Source of the DNA: Actinomycetes bacterium | GTDB taxonomy: Bacteria > Actinomycetota > Actinomycetes > JACCUZ01 | Assembly: GCA_035489715.1 (NCBI GenBank) | Contig: DATHAP010000020.1 | Location: 1-33,925, forward strand | DNA length: 33,925 nt | Direction: 5' to 3' | In this document: in pieces, positions 22,998-33,178 of the stretch | How positions within the stretch are numbered: position 1 is the first letter of the stretch | Layout of the letters: each line of letters starts with the position of its first letter | Notes under the pieces: generated by a model | The model's database searches: none | Told to the model about the DNA's origin: nothing | What the model saw: only the letters and a program-made list of their open reading frames with translations | Translations under genes and position numbers: made by a program

Positions 22998-23044
22998 TCA
23001 GGCTGCGGTCTGTTGCTATCCCACCACTGGCGCCGGCCGGGCGG

Positions 23045-23356
23045 TCAGCCGGGTGTCGGCACCACGATCGCCAGGACGACCAGCGCGACGCCCATCACCG
23101 CGAGCACCAGGACGTCGAACGCGCGGCTGCGCACCACCAGCAGGCCGACCCGGCGGGCGGGCAGCACGAGCCGGGCGAGCATCGCGAACAGCACGGAGGT
23201 CCCGAGCAGCAGGCAGCCGCTGCGGAAGTGTCCGGTGCCCACCAGGAGCAGCCCGGTCACGCCGCCGCCGAGGACGGTGAGCAGCGGCCACTGCCGGCCG
23301 ACCCAGCCGCCACGGATCGGCGGCCGGTCGTCGGTCGGCGAGGCGGGCAGCGTCAC
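23045..23356 (-). CDS. DUF3017 small membrane protein
   Basis: This 103-residue protein has three predicted transmembrane helices (about 24-45, 49-68 and 80-101) and a short Pro/Arg-rich cytoplasmic N-terminus. The size and position immediately after folD match the DUF3017 family. Its GTG start overlaps the folD stop as GTGA, so it is translationally coupled to folD. Function is unknown. The conserved linkage to one-carbon and purine genes hints at transport or membrane anchoring, but nothing in the sequence confirms it. Confidence 0.85.
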   Translation of the reverse strand: MTLPASPTDDRPPIRGGWVGRQWPLLTVLGGGVTGLLLVGTGHFRSGCLLLGTSVLFAMLARLVLPARRVGLLVVRSRAFDVLVLAVMGVALVVLAIVVPTPG

Positions 23357-24246
23357 CGGGCGACCGCCTGCCTTCCGGCGTGCTGGGCGCGCTCCGCGTT
23401 CTCGACGACGTTGAGGAGCAGCATCGCCCGGGTCATGGGGCCGACCCCGCCGGGCATCGGTGCGACGTACCCCGCGACGTCGCGGACCTCGGGCGCCACA
23501 TCGCCCACCAGCCCGGCCTGGGTGCGGGTGATGCCGACGTCCACCACCGCGGCACCGGGCCGCACCAGGTCCGCCGTCACCAGGCCGGGCACCCCTGCCG
23601 CCGCGATCACCACGTCGGCCCGGCGCAGGTGGGCGGCCAGGTCGCGGGTGCCCGTGTGGCAGAGGGTGACCGTGGCGTTCTCGGTGCGCCGGGTCAGCAG
23701 CAGGCCGAGCGGGCGCCCCACCGTCACCCCGCGGCCGACGACGACGACCTCGGCACCGGCCAGCGGTACGTCGTAGCGGCGAAGCAGGGCCACGATCCCA
23801 CGCGGGGTGCACGGCAGCGGGCCGTCCTCCATGAGGACCAGCCGGCCGAGGTTGGCCGGGTGCAGCCCGTCGGCGTCCTTGCCCGGGTCCATCCGGGTCA
23901 GCGCGGCGCCGGCGTCGAGTCCGGCCGGCAGCGGGAGCTGGACGATGTAGCCGGTGCAGGCCGGGTCGGCGTTGAGCTCGTCGAGGACCGCCTCCACGTC
24001 GGCCTGGGACGCGTCGGCGGGCAGCACGCGCTCGATGGAGGCGATGCCGACCTCGGCGCAGTCGCGGTGCTTGCCGGCGACGTAGGACCGGCTGCCCGGG
24101 TCGTCCCCCACGAGCACCGTGCCGAGGCCGGGCACCACCCCCTGCTCGCGCAACCGCCCGACCCGCTGCTCGAGGTCGGCGCGGATCTCGGCCGCCGTGG
24201 CCTTGCCGTCGAGTGTCGTCGCTCCCACGGGCGGCGAGTCTGTCAC
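23353..24246 (-). CDS. folD: Methylenetetrahydrofolate dehydrogenase / cyclohydrolase
   Basis: This bifunctional 297-residue enzyme converts 5,10-methylene-THF to 10-formyl-THF with NADP. The catalytic Y55 and K59 lie in [28 protein letters not shown] and [15 protein letters not shown] are the folate-site motifs, and [17 protein letters not shown] is the cofactor-binding loop. [15 protein letters not shown] is at the end. The product 10-formyl-THF is the substrate of both PurN and PurH, encoded just upstream in the same operon. The GTG at 24246 is 7 bp after the purH stop. Confidence 0.97.
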   Translation of the reverse strand: MTDSPPVGATTLDGKATAAEIRADLEQRVGRLREQGVVPGLGTVLVGDDPGSRSYVAGKHRDCAEVGIASIERVLPADASQADVEAVLDELNADPACTGYIVQLPLPAGLDAGAALTRMDPGKDADGLHPANLGRLVLMEDGPLPCTPRGIVALLRRYDVPLAGAEVVVVGRGVTVGRPLGLLLTRRTENATVTLCHTGTRDLAAHLRRADVVIAAAGVPGLVTADLVRPGAAVVDVGITRTQAGLVGDVAPEVRDVAGYVAPMPGGVGPMTRAMLLLNVVENAERAQHAGRQAVAR

Positions 24247-24253
24247 GGCGGGA

Positions 24254-25851
<1,598 letters not shown>

Positions 25852-25855
<4 letters not shown>

Positions 25856-26475
25856 GGGATCGACACCTTCCTGCCTCTCACCGTGAAGCCCTCACGGAGC
25901 ATCCGGCCGACCATGTCGACGAGCATCGTGCGCTCGGCCGCCTTGATCCGGTCGTGCAGGGCCGCCTCGTCGTCGCCGTCCTCGACCGGCACCACCCGCT
26001 GGTCGACGATCGGCCCGGTGTCGACGCCGTCGTCGACGACGAACAGCGTGCACCCGGTCACCTTGACGCCGTACGCGAGGGCGTCGCGTGCCGCGTGCAT
26101 GCCGGGGAACGACGGCAGCAGGGCCGGATGGCTGTTGACCATCCGGCCGGCCCACCGGTCCAGGAAGAGCCGGCCGACGAGGCGCATGAAGCCCACCGAG
26201 ACGACGAGGTCCGGCGCGTGCCCGGCCACGGCCTCCGCCAGCTGCGCGTCCCAGCCCTCACGGTCGGCGCCGACCGGCAGCACGAACGTGGCGACGCCGG
26301 CGGCCCGGGCCCGGTCGAGCGCCCCCGTGCCCTCGCGGTCGCTGCCGACCGCCACGACCCGGACGCCGTAGGCCGGGTCGGCCGCCGCGTCGAGCAGGGC
26401 CTGCAGGGTCGTCCCGCCGCCGGAGGCCAGGGCGACGACCCGTCGCGGCTCGGCCGTGGGCGCGGTCCCGGTCAT
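25852..26475 (-). CDS. purN: Phosphoribosylglycinamide formyltransferase
   Basis: This 207-residue enzyme transfers formyl from 10-formyl-THF to GAR in purine synthesis. The catalytic triad is present: N114 and H116 in [12 protein letters not shown], and D152 in DDGVDTGPI. The phosphate loop reads [14 protein letters not shown], with T-T where many homologues have S-N. I choose the ATG at 26475 since TATCGT ends 8 nt upstream and the frame before it is not conserved. It heads the purN-purH-folD-DUF3017 operon, transcribed from the 25-bp gap after the DUF6350 gene. Confidence 0.95.
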
Positions 26476-26483
26476 CGCGGGCG

Positions 26484-26489
26484 ACGATA
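26484..26489 (-). promoter_or_regulatory. -10 box for leaderless purN operon mRNA
   Basis: TATCGT on the minus strand ends 8 nt before the purN ATG. It lies in the 25-bp gap after the DUF6350 stop, so any -35 contacts would fall in the end of that gene. Confidence 0.45.
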
Positions 26490-26500
26490 GCCGCGCGACC

Positions 26501-27781
26501 TCACGCGTCGGTGTCCGGCCGTCGCCGGTGGCGCAGCCCGGCGAGGGCGGCAAGCGTCACGGCAGCGGCGGCTGCGACCTCCAGACCCGCAGCCGGGCCG
26601 ACCACCCACCAGTCGCTGCCGGTGGTGGCCAGCCGATCCGGCCCGGCGGGGCCGGCCGAGAGCCAGGCGAGCCCGGCGACGGCGCCGGCGACCAGCCCCC
26701 CGACCAGGCCCGCGGTCTCGGCGGTCGACCGCAGCAGGGTGCGCACGTACGGGATCGACGGGATCGACGCGGCCGCGTCGCCGGGCGGGCGCCCGGGCGT
26801 ACGGTCGGCGACGACCCCGGCGGCCACGCCCGCGCCCACCGGCACGGCGAGCGCGAGCCACCACGAGGCACTTCCGGTGCCCGCCGGCAGGGCGGCCAGC
26901 AATGGCAGCGCGGGGACGGCCCCGAGGGTCGACCCGGCGACCCCGACCGACGTGCCCGCGCCGACCGCGAAGCCCGGCCCGACGCAGAAGGCGAGCCCCC
27001 AGACCGCCGCGGTCGGGACGTAGAGGAGGCAGCCGAGCAGCAGCAGCATCGTGCCGCCGGCACCGCCGTCCAGACCCGCGGTCAGGGCCCTGGCCTGCTC
27101 GTGGTGGACGGCGAGGCTGCCGCCGGCGAGCAGGGCGCCGCCTGCGACGAGCACCAACGACGCGGCCGCCGCCGGGAGCACGGGCCGCCGGGCCGGCTCG
27201 GGCAGCCGGTGCCACAGCACCGCGGCGCGGCCGGTCGCCCGGACCGCGGCGGTCCCGGACGCCAGCCCGGCGACCAGCGCGGCGCCCACGAAGGCCGAGA
27301 CCGGCTGGGGCCGCACGGTGTCGGTGCGGGCAAGGAGGGCCACCACGGTGACCAGCACGGCGTACGTCGCGGTGACCGAGGCGGTCAGGGCGAGCACTGC
27401 GCGGCGGCTCCGGACCCCTGCCGCGCGGCCGGCGCGCAGCGTGGACGTGTGCAGCAGCAGGAGCGGCAGCAGGGTCAGGCCGAGCGGGGCGAGACCGAAG
27501 GAGCCGCCGGGCACGGTCACCTCGGCGTGGTGCCCGACCAGCCAGGCTTGCAGCGCGCCGGTGACCGCGGCCGTGGCGCTGGCGTCGCTGTCCGCGGCGG
27601 TGGCCCAGCCCACCAGGACGGTGACCATGACCGCCAGCACCCCGAGACCGGCGGACTGCAGGGCGGCGGTCATGCCGAGGGCGGTGAGCGGCCGGGCAGC
27701 ACTCCGGCCGGGGCCGGCCGGCGGCCGCCGGGGCGCCCGCGGGCCGGGCGGCCGGCGGAGGACGTCGGTGGGTGCGGCCAT
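26501..27781 (-). CDS. perM: DUF6350 / PerM-like polytopic membrane protein
   Basis: This protein of about 426 residues has around eleven hydrophobic segments and is very Ala/Gly/Leu-rich, with an Arg/Pro-rich cytoplasmic N-terminus of about 35 residues. Its position directly before purN-purH and near sucCD matches mycobacterial perM (Rv0955), a membrane protein linked to cell division during persistence. I infer the assignment from topology plus synteny; there are no catalytic motifs to check. The ATG at 27781 follows GGGTGG closely. A GTG six bases upstream is equally possible. Confidence 0.75.
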   Translation of the reverse strand: MAAPTDVLRRPPGPRAPRRPPAGPGRSAARPLTALGMTAALQSAGLGVLAVMVTVLVGWATAADSDASATAAVTGALQAWLVGHHAEVTVPGGSFGLAPLGLTLLPLLLLHTSTLRAGRAAGVRSRRAVLALTASVTATYAVLVTVVALLARTDTVRPQPVSAFVGAALVAGLASGTAAVRATGRAAVLWHRLPEPARRPVLPAAAASLVLVAGGALLAGGSLAVHHEQARALTAGLDGGAGGTMLLLLGCLLYVPTAAVWGLAFCVGPGFAVGAGTSVGVAGSTLGAVPALPLLAALPAGTGSASWWLALAVPVGAGVAAGVVADRTPGRPPGDAAASIPSIPYVRTLLRSTAETAGLVGGLVAGAVAGLAWLSAGPAGPDRLATTGSDWWVVGPAAGLEVAAAAAVTLAALAGLRHRRRPDTDA

Positions 27782-27842
27782 CGCCACCCATCGTGGCCGG
27801 ACCCGGCCCCTGCACCGGCCCGGACACGCCCAGGATCCTGGT

Positions 27843-27870
27843 GCAACCGATCACGCCGGTCGCGGGTCAT
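27843..27870 (+). promoter_or_regulatory. Candidate ECF-type promoter of the sigma factor gene
   Basis: GCAACC (27843-27848) and GTCAT (27866-27870) are 17 bp apart, resembling the -35 GGAAC/GCAAC and -10 GTC elements used by ECF sigma factors. Transcription would start near 27877, giving a leader of about 73 nt. This is the 168-bp divergent gap between the DUF6350 and sigma genes, and I see nothing else distinct in it. Autoregulation by the downstream sigma factor is the inference. Confidence 0.4.
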
Positions 27871-27949
27871 CACTGGTGTAAGCACATCGACAGCGGGGAG
27901 CGGCCGAGCACCAGCCGGCCGACCGGCGCCACGACGGCAGGAGGAGCGG

Positions 27950-28462
27950 GTGTCCGCGGAGGAGCCGAGCGAGCGGGCTGCGGAGTTCGACGCCTTCTAC
28001 CAGGGCTCCAACCGGCGGGTGCTGCACCAGATGTACGCCATGACCGGCAACCTCGCCGACGCGCAGGAGCTGGTGCAGGAGGCGTACGCCCGGGCGTGGC
28101 AGCGCTGGTCCAGCGTGTCGACGTACGACGAGCCGGAGGCCTGGGTGCGGACGGTCGCGTGGCGACTGGCCGCCAGCCGCTGGCGGAAGGCGAAGAACGG
28201 CGTGGCAGCGATGCTGCGCCACGGGCCGCCGGAGGACACCCCCGAGCCCAGCATCGACAACGTCGCGCTCGTCGCAGCGCTGCGCCAGATCCCGGAGGCG
28301 CAGCGTCGGGCGATCGTGCTGCACCACCTCGGCGGGCTCTCCGTCGCCGAGGTCGCCCACGAGACGGGCGCCCCGGAGGGCACGGTCAAGGCACGCCTGG
28401 CGCGTGGCCGGACCGCGCTCGCCGAGCTCCTGTCCGACTCGACGCTCGCGGAGGTGAGCTGA
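27950..28462 (+). CDS. ECF-type RNA polymerase sigma factor
   Basis: This 170-residue sigma-70 family protein has region 2 at about 11-80 (FYQGSNRRVLHQMYAMTGNLADAQELVQEAYARAW). Region 4 is at about 103-165 and carries the helix-turn-helix GLSVAEVAHETGAPEGTVKARLARGR. Regions 1 and 3 are absent, as expected of ECF factors, and it resembles the actinobacterial SigE-like subgroup. The GTG at 27950 follows GGAGGAG. The next gene begins 1 bp after its stop and encodes a single-pass membrane protein. The signal it answers is unknown. Confidence 0.93.
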   Translation: MSAEEPSERAAEFDAFYQGSNRRVLHQMYAMTGNLADAQELVQEAYARAWQRWSSVSTYDEPEAWVRTVAWRLAASRWRKAKNGVAAMLRHGPPEDTPEPSIDNVALVAALRQIPEAQRRAIVLHHLGGLSVAEVAHETGAPEGTVKARLARGRTALAELLSDSTLAEVS

Positions 28463-28463
28463 C

Positions 28464-29273
28464 ATGACCGACCACTTCGGAGCGACCGATCGCGTCGCAG
28501 ACACGCTCACCGCCCTGCGCGCCGACACCGACCGGCTCGCGCTGCCCGACTCGGGCTCGGTGCGCCGCCGCGGCGAGCAGCGGACCCGCAACCAGGTCGT
28601 CGGGTCGACCCTGGCGGTCGCGGCGCTCGTCGCCGGCGCCCTCGGCGTCGCCGGCTCGCTCAGCGGCTCCGACCAGTCCGTCCAGGGGCCGCCCGGCCAG
28701 GGCACCGCCACCGCCAAGGTCACCGAGTCCGTGGCGCCACCCGTCGCGCTCGCCGCCCAGCCGCTGCTCGACGCCGCCGACATCCCGACCTTCGCCGGCG
28801 CCACCGGATGGCAGGTGAGCCCGGACGAGACAGCGGCCGACCAGCCGTTCCTCCAGTGCCTGCCCAGCCCTTCGGAGCTCGGCGCGCCGCAGACCGAGAA
28901 GCGGTTCTTCTACACCGAGCTGGCGCCGACCGCGTCGCAGCACGTGCTGCGCTTCGCCGACGTCGCGGCCGCCGAGGCCGCCATGAGGGGGCTGCGCGCC
29001 GACCTGGACGCGTGCAGCGAGCAGGTGGCCGGGGACTCCTCGGTCGACGAGCGACCCGCGCAGTCCTTCGGAGACATCGGCTTCCAGTTCTCGCGGTCCA
29101 GCGCACCGGCCGGCAGCGAGGTGTCCTACGTCGAGGTCGACGTAGCCCGTCAGGCCAACGTCGTCGTCGTGCTGCAGTGGAACGGTGCCGTGGACGAGGT
29201 GAGCAGCGCCGACGACAGCTGGGTCTGGGACGAGGCCTCCCTCACGGCCGCCCTCGACCGCGCCGTCGGCTGA
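28464..29273 (+). CDS. Single-pass membrane protein, candidate sigma-factor partner
   Basis: This 269-residue protein has a cytoplasmic N-terminus of about 42 residues, one transmembrane helix (about 43-66) and an extracellular domain of about 200 residues. The outer domain begins with a Gly/Pro/Thr-rich linker. It contains two cysteines (in FLQCLPS and LDACSEQ) that could form a disulfide, and a regular alpha/beta pattern similar to PknH-type sensor domains. It starts 1 bp after the sigma gene, so the two are co-transcribed. I infer an anti-sigma or sensor role from position and topology. No zinc-anti-sigma HxxxCxxC motif is present. Confidence 0.75.
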   Translation: MTDHFGATDRVADTLTALRADTDRLALPDSGSVRRRGEQRTRNQVVGSTLAVAALVAGALGVAGSLSGSDQSVQGPPGQGTATAKVTESVAPPVALAAQPLLDAADIPTFAGATGWQVSPDETAADQPFLQCLPSPSELGAPQTEKRFFYTELAPTASQHVLRFADVAAAEAAMRGLRADLDACSEQVAGDSSVDERPAQSFGDIGFQFSRSSAPAGSEVSYVEVDVARQANVVVVLQWNGAVDEVSSADDSWVWDEASLTAALDRAVG

Positions 29274-29285
29274 CCCGCACGATCG

Positions 29286-29338
29286 ACTGTGCGTTGACAC
29301 ACCGGACACGCCGCCCGGGCGGTGTGTCTTCGCACAGT
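29286..29338. terminator. Strong bidirectional terminator hairpin
   Basis: Two 19-nt arms (29286-29304 and 29320-29338) pair perfectly except for one TT/TT internal loop. They form ACTGTGCG / CGCACAGT and GACACACCG / CGGTGTGTC stems around a 15-nt loop. It lies between the converging membrane-protein and sucD genes, ending 8 bp before the sucD stop. There is no T-run, which is common for actinobacterial terminators. Confidence 0.7.
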
Positions 29339-29346
29339 TGGGGCCG

Positions 29347-30231
29347 TCAGGCGGAGGTCATCAGCTCGCGCATCAGGCGGGCGGTCTCCGACGGGGTCCT
29401 GCCGACCTTGACGCCGACCGCCTCGAGGGCCTCCTGCTTGGCGGCTGCTGTGCCGGACGACCCGGACACGATCGCGCCGGCGTGGCCCATCGTCTTGCCC
29501 TCGGGAGCTGTGAAGCCGGCGACGTAGCCGACGACCGGCTTGCTGACGTTGTCCTTGACGTAGGCCGCGGCGCGCTCCTCGGCGTCGCCGCCGATCTCGC
29601 CGATCATCACGATGGCGTCGGTCCCGGGGTCGTCCTGGAAGGCCTGCAGGCAGTCGATGTGGGTGGTGCCGATGACCGGGTCGCCGCCGATTCCGACGCA
29701 GGTGGAGAAGCCGATGTCCCGCAGCTCGTACATCATCTGGTAGGTCAGCGTGCCGGACTTGCTGACCAGGCCGATCCGGCCGGCCCTGGTGATGTCGGCC
29801 GGGATGATGCCCGCGTTGGACTTCCCGGGGCTGATCAGGCCGGGGCAGTTGGGGCCGATGATGCGGGTCGCGCCGGAGTTCGACGCGTGCTGCCAGAAGG
29901 CGGCCGAGTCGTGCACCGGGATGCCCTCGGTGATGACCACGCACAGCGGGATCTGCGCGTCGACGGCCTCGTCGACCGCCGCTTTGGCGAAGGCCGGCGG
30001 CACGAACACGACCGACACGTCGGCCCCGGTCTCCTTCATCGCCTCGCCGACGCCGGCGAAGACCGGCAGCGACGTGCCCGACACGTCGACCGACGTGCCT
30101 GCCTTGCGCGGGTTGACGCCACCGACGACCTGGGCGCCCGACGCGAGCATCCGCGTCGTGTGCTTCATGCCCTCGGAGCCGGTCATGCCCTGGACGATGA
30201 TCTTCGAGCTCTCGGTCAGCCAGATGGCCAT
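29347..30231 (-). CDS. sucD: Succinyl-CoA synthetase alpha subunit
   Basis: This 294-residue subunit binds CoA and carries the phosphohistidine. [14 protein letters not shown] is the CoA-binding start of the Rossmann-like domain. [16 protein letters not shown] is the family signature, and H250 in [17 protein letters not shown] is the phosphorylated histidine. The ATG at 30231 uses an AGAGGA ribosome-binding site next to the sucC stop 12 bp away. With SucC it converts succinyl-CoA to succinate with nucleotide phosphorylation. It ends at a strong terminator. Confidence 0.97.
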   Translation of the reverse strand: MAIWLTESSKIIVQGMTGSEGMKHTTRMLASGAQVVGGVNPRKAGTSVDVSGTSLPVFAGVGEAMKETGADVSVVFVPPAFAKAAVDEAVDAQIPLCVVITEGIPVHDSAAFWQHASNSGATRIIGPNCPGLISPGKSNAGIIPADITRAGRIGLVSKSGTLTYQMMYELRDIGFSTCVGIGGDPVIGTTHIDCLQAFQDDPGTDAIVMIGEIGGDAEERAAAYVKDNVSKPVVGYVAGFTAPEGKTMGHAGAIVSGSSGTAAAKQEALEAVGVKVGRTPSETARLMRELMTSA

Positions 30232-30243
30232 GTCGGTGTCCTC

Positions 30244-31446
30244 TTACTTCCCGGCCGCAGCCAGCTCGGCCGCGCGCTCGGCGGCACCGTCCATCGTGTC
30301 CACCTGCTCGAGCAGGGGCAGGTTCGCCTCGGTGAGGATGCGGCGGCCCTCGTCGGCGTTGTTGCCGTCGAGGCGCACCACCAGGGGGTGGGTGATCTCG
30401 TCGCCGCGCTCGGACAGCAGGCCGAACGCCTGCACGATGCCGTTGGCCACCGCGTCGCAGGCCGTGATGCCGCCGAAGACGTTGACGAAGACCGACTTCA
30501 CGTCCGGGTCGCCGAGGATGATCTCGAGCCCGTTCGCCATCACCTCGGCCGAGGCGCCGCCACCGATGTCGAGGAAGTTGGCCGGCTTCACCGGCTGACC
30601 GTCGACCTGGTGCTTCTCGCCGGCGTAGGCCACGACGTCGAGGGTCGACATGACCAGGCCGGCGCCGTTGCCGATGATGCCGACCGAGCCGTCGAGCTTG
30701 ACGTAGTTGAGGTCCTTCTCCTTGGCCTTCGCCTCGAGCGGGTCGGCCGTGTACTTGTCCTCGAGGGCCGGGTGGTCGGCCTGCCGGAAGTCCGCGTTGC
30801 CGTCCAGCGTCACCTTGCCGTCGAGCGCGACGATCCGGCCGTCGGCGGTCTTGACGAGCGGGTTCACCTCGACCAGGGTCGCGTCCTCGGCGACGAAGAC
30901 GCCCCAGAGCTTCTGTACGGCGTCGACGACCTGGTCGCGGACCTCCTCGGGGAAGCCGCCCTTCTCGGCGATCTCACGCGCCTTGGCGTCGTCGATGCCC
31001 TCGAGAGCGTCCACCGGGACGCGCGCGAGCGCCTCGGGGCGCTCGACCGCGAGCTGCTCGATCTCCACGCCGCCCTCGCGGGAGGCCATCGCCAGGTAGG
31101 TGCGGTTCGCGCGGTCGAGCAGGACAGAGAAGTAGTACTCCTCCGCGATCGCCGCGGCCGGAGCGATCATGACGCGGTGGACGGTGTGGCCCTTGATGTC
31201 CATGCCGAGGATGTCCCGCGCCTTGGCCCCGGCGTCGTCGGCCGAGTCGGCGACCTTGACGCCACCGGCCTTGCCGCGGCCGCCGGTCTTGACCTGTGCC
31301 TTGACCACGACCTTGCCGCCGCCCTCCGGCAGCAGCCGCTCGGCGGCCGCCCGGGCGTCCTCGGGGGTCTCCGCCACCGCCCCGCCGAGCACGGGCACGC
31401 CGTGCTTCTCGAACATGTCTCGGGCCTGGTACTCGAAGAGGTCCAC
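30244..31446 (-). CDS. sucC: Succinyl-CoA synthetase beta subunit
   Basis: This 400-residue subunit has an N-terminal ATP-grasp domain ([19 protein letters not shown], then [21 protein letters not shown]) that binds the nucleotide. The C-terminal domain ([42 protein letters not shown]) contacts SucD. The GTG at 31446 follows a GAGGCGGAG ribosome-binding site. A 112-bp gap separates it from the B12-binding subunit gene upstream. I see no certain promoter there; a TACGCT about 60 bp before the start is the best candidate. Confidence 0.97.
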   Translation of the reverse strand: MDLFEYQARDMFEKHGVPVLGGAVAETPEDARAAAERLLPEGGGKVVVKAQVKTGGRGKAGGVKVADSADDAGAKARDILGMDIKGHTVHRVMIAPAAAIAEEYYFSVLLDRANRTYLAMASREGGVEIEQLAVERPEALARVPVDALEGIDDAKAREIAEKGGFPEEVRDQVVDAVQKLWGVFVAEDATLVEVNPLVKTADGRIVALDGKVTLDGNADFRQADHPALEDKYTADPLEAKAKEKDLNYVKLDGSVGIIGNGAGLVMSTLDVVAYAGEKHQVDGQPVKPANFLDIGGGASAEVMANGLEIILGDPDVKSVFVNVFGGITACDAVANGIVQAFGLLSERGDEITHPLVVRLDGNNADEGRRILTEANLPLLEQVDTMDGAAERAAELAAAGK

Positions 31447-31558
31447 GGTGCTCCGCCTCGGTGCTCGATCGGTCGGGTTGTGCTGGGACGTCGGCTGCTC
31501 GTGCGGTACGCGAGCGTAACTGCAGCGCTGCGCGGCCGGTGAACCGGGCGAATCGGCG

Positions 31559-31981
31559 TCAGGCGGGAGTGGACTCGCCGGCCCGCGGCAGGTTGGCCCG
31601 CACCCAGTCGACGATCTCGCCGGTCGTGGCGCCGGGGGTGAACACCTTGGCCACGCCCATCTGCTCCAGGTCGGGCAGGTCCGCGTCGGGCACGATCCCG
31701 CCGCCGAACACCACGATGTCCGAGGCGTCGCGCTGGGCCAGCAGCTCGATCACCCGGGCGAAGAGGGTCATGTGCGCACCGGACAGGACCGACAGGCCGA
31801 CCGCGTCGGCGTCCTCCTGGATGGCGGTCTCGACGATCTGCTCCGGTGTCTGGTGCAGACCGGTGTAGACCACCTCCACCCCGGCGTCGCGCAGCGCGCG
31901 GGCCACGACCTTGGCCCCGCGGTCGTGACCGTCGAGGCCGGGCTTGGCCACCACGACGCGCACGGGTCCGTTCGAGGTCAC
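31559..31981 (-). CDS. Cobalamin-binding (small) subunit of acyl-CoA mutase
   Basis: This 140-residue protein is a stand-alone B12-binding domain. D17-G-H19-D-R-G22 is the DxHxxG motif whose histidine replaces dimethylbenzimidazole as the lower cobalt ligand. [10 protein letters not shown] and [15 protein letters not shown] are the other two cobalamin-contact motifs. It matches the small subunit (IcmB / archaeal MutB-B type) of split mutases and should pair with the catalytic subunit at 11.5-13.1 kb. The GTG at 31981 has TACCCT ending 7 nt upstream, predicting a leaderless mRNA. sucC follows on the same strand, so the predicted product succinyl-CoA and its user are neighbours. Confidence 0.93.
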   Translation of the reverse strand: MTSNGPVRVVVAKPGLDGHDRGAKVVARALRDAGVEVVYTGLHQTPEQIVETAIQEDADAVGLSVLSGAHMTLFARVIELLAQRDASDIVVFGGGIVPDADLPDLEQMGVAKVFTPGATTGEIVDWVRANLPRAGESTPA

Positions 31982-31988
31982 GCGGCAG

Positions 31989-31994
31989 AGGGTA
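31989..31994 (-). promoter_or_regulatory. -10 box for the B12-subunit mRNA
   Basis: TACCCT on the minus strand ends 7 nt before the GTG at 31981. There is no ribosome-binding site and no clear -35. Confidence 0.45.
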
Positions 31995-32045
31995 ACCGAC
32001 GGCTGGAGCTGTGAGTCGTGCCCGCGGGACGGGGCAGGGGACGGC

Positions 32046-32083
32046 TACGGTTCGCCAAGGATCCGCAAGGTTCCGTGCGGAAC
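32046..32083 (+). promoter_or_regulatory. Candidate promoter and dyad before the lipase gene
   Basis: TACGGT (32046-32051) is a possible -10 that would start the mRNA near 32058. A 14-bp dyad, GTTCCG-TG-CGGAAC (32070-32083), follows within the leader and could be an operator or a small hairpin. Both lie in the 132-bp divergent gap with the B12-subunit gene. Confidence 0.3.
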
Positions 32084-32113
32084 GGCCGATACGACGGCAG
32101 TGGAGGCGTCAGC

Positions 32114-33067
32114 GTGACCGAGCAGGTGACCCGCCTCGTGGCGCTGCGGCGCGGCGCGGCGAGCCTGCTCTCGCCCACCGGCCTTCGGGGCGCCGCGCTC
32201 GAGGTGGGCTGGGTCGCCGCCCACGCCGCGATGTACCCGCTCGGCGTCGTCGCGGAGCGGGCCCGGCACCGCGACGTCACCCGCCGCGACCTCGGCGGGC
32301 TGTCACCGGTGCAGCGCGGGCTCGTCGTCGGCGACGTCGAGGCGGCCGGCACGCCGATCCTGCTGGTGCACGGCATGGTCGACAACCGGTCGATCTTCAC
32401 GCTGCTCCGCCGGTCGCTGCGCCGGCGCGGCTTCCACCGGGTCATCACCCTGAACTACAGCCCGCTCACCCGCGACGTGCGGCTGGCCGCCACCGGGCTC
32501 TCGACCCGGGTCGAGCAGCTCTGCGAGCAGACCGGCTTCGAGCGGATCCACGTGATCGGGCACAGCATGGGCGGGCTGATCGCGCGCTACTACGTGCAGC
32601 GCCTCGGCGGCGACTCCCGGGTGCACACGCTGGTCACGCTCGGGACGCCGCACGGGGGCACCCGGGCCGCCCAGCTGGTGCCGCACCGCCTGGCCCGCCA
32701 GCTCTGCCCGGGCAGCGACCTGGTCGAGGAGCTGGCCGGCCCGGCGCCCGGCTGCCGCACCCGCATGCTCGCGGTGTGGAGCGACCTGGACCAGATGATC
32801 GTCCCCAAGCGCAACGCGCGGCTGTCGCACCCCGACCTCGACGCGCGCAACCTGCTGCTGCGCGGCGTCGGCCACATGTCGCTGCCGATCGACCGCCGGG
32901 CGGTGCACGAGATCGGGCTCACGCTGGCGCAGCTTGATCCGCACGGCGCGACCGTGACGCCCGCCGTCACGTCGATAGCGAGTGCCGCCGGTCGGCAGGC
33001 CGCCCGGGCGCAAGCCCCGGACGGTGCAGGTTCGCACGGGTTGTCCCGATCCGTGCACCCACAGTAG
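32114..33067 (+). CDS. Alpha/beta-hydrolase, lipase-like
   Basis: This 317-residue serine hydrolase has the oxyanion motif LLVHGMVDN (about 83-91), the nucleophile elbow G149-H-S151-M-G-G, and a likely acid/base pair of D224 or D226 in VWSDLDQMI and H254 in GVGHMSL. The segment after the nucleophile (VTLGTPHGGTRAAQLVP) is typical of bacterial triacylglycerol lipases and related esterases. The first 50 residues contain an amphipathic or membrane-associated stretch, with no cleavable signal peptide. The GTG at 32114 follows GGAGG at 7 nt. The substrate is unknown. The C-terminal 45 residues are a low-complexity tail. Confidence 0.9.
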   Translation: MTEQVTRLVALRRGAASLLSPTGLRGAALEVGWVAAHAAMYPLGVVAERARHRDVTRRDLGGLSPVQRGLVVGDVEAAGTPILLVHGMVDNRSIFTLLRRSLRRRGFHRVITLNYSPLTRDVRLAATGLSTRVEQLCEQTGFERIHVIGHSMGGLIARYYVQRLGGDSRVHTLVTLGTPHGGTRAAQLVPHRLARQLCPGSDLVEELAGPAPGCRTRMLAVWSDLDQMIVPKRNARLSHPDLDARNLLLRGVGHMSLPIDRRAVHEIGLTLAQLDPHGATVTPAVTSIASAAGRQAARAQAPDGAGSHGLSRSVHPQ

Positions 33068-33178
33068 TTGAACAAGGTCTGAACACGTACCCAGTTGTAC
33101 CGGCACGTAATCCCTTCGTTATGGTCGCCCCTGCTTCACCCCGTCCCCCTGCCCCCGACGACGAGGCGATTCCTCCCC

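Noticed and set aside
33068-33178. A possible ydaO (c-di-AMP) riboswitch before the M23 peptidase
   Set aside because: Such switches often precede actinobacterial wall hydrolases, but the 111 bp here are too short and lack the conserved ydaO core. A TTGAAC at 33068 has no good -10 partner.
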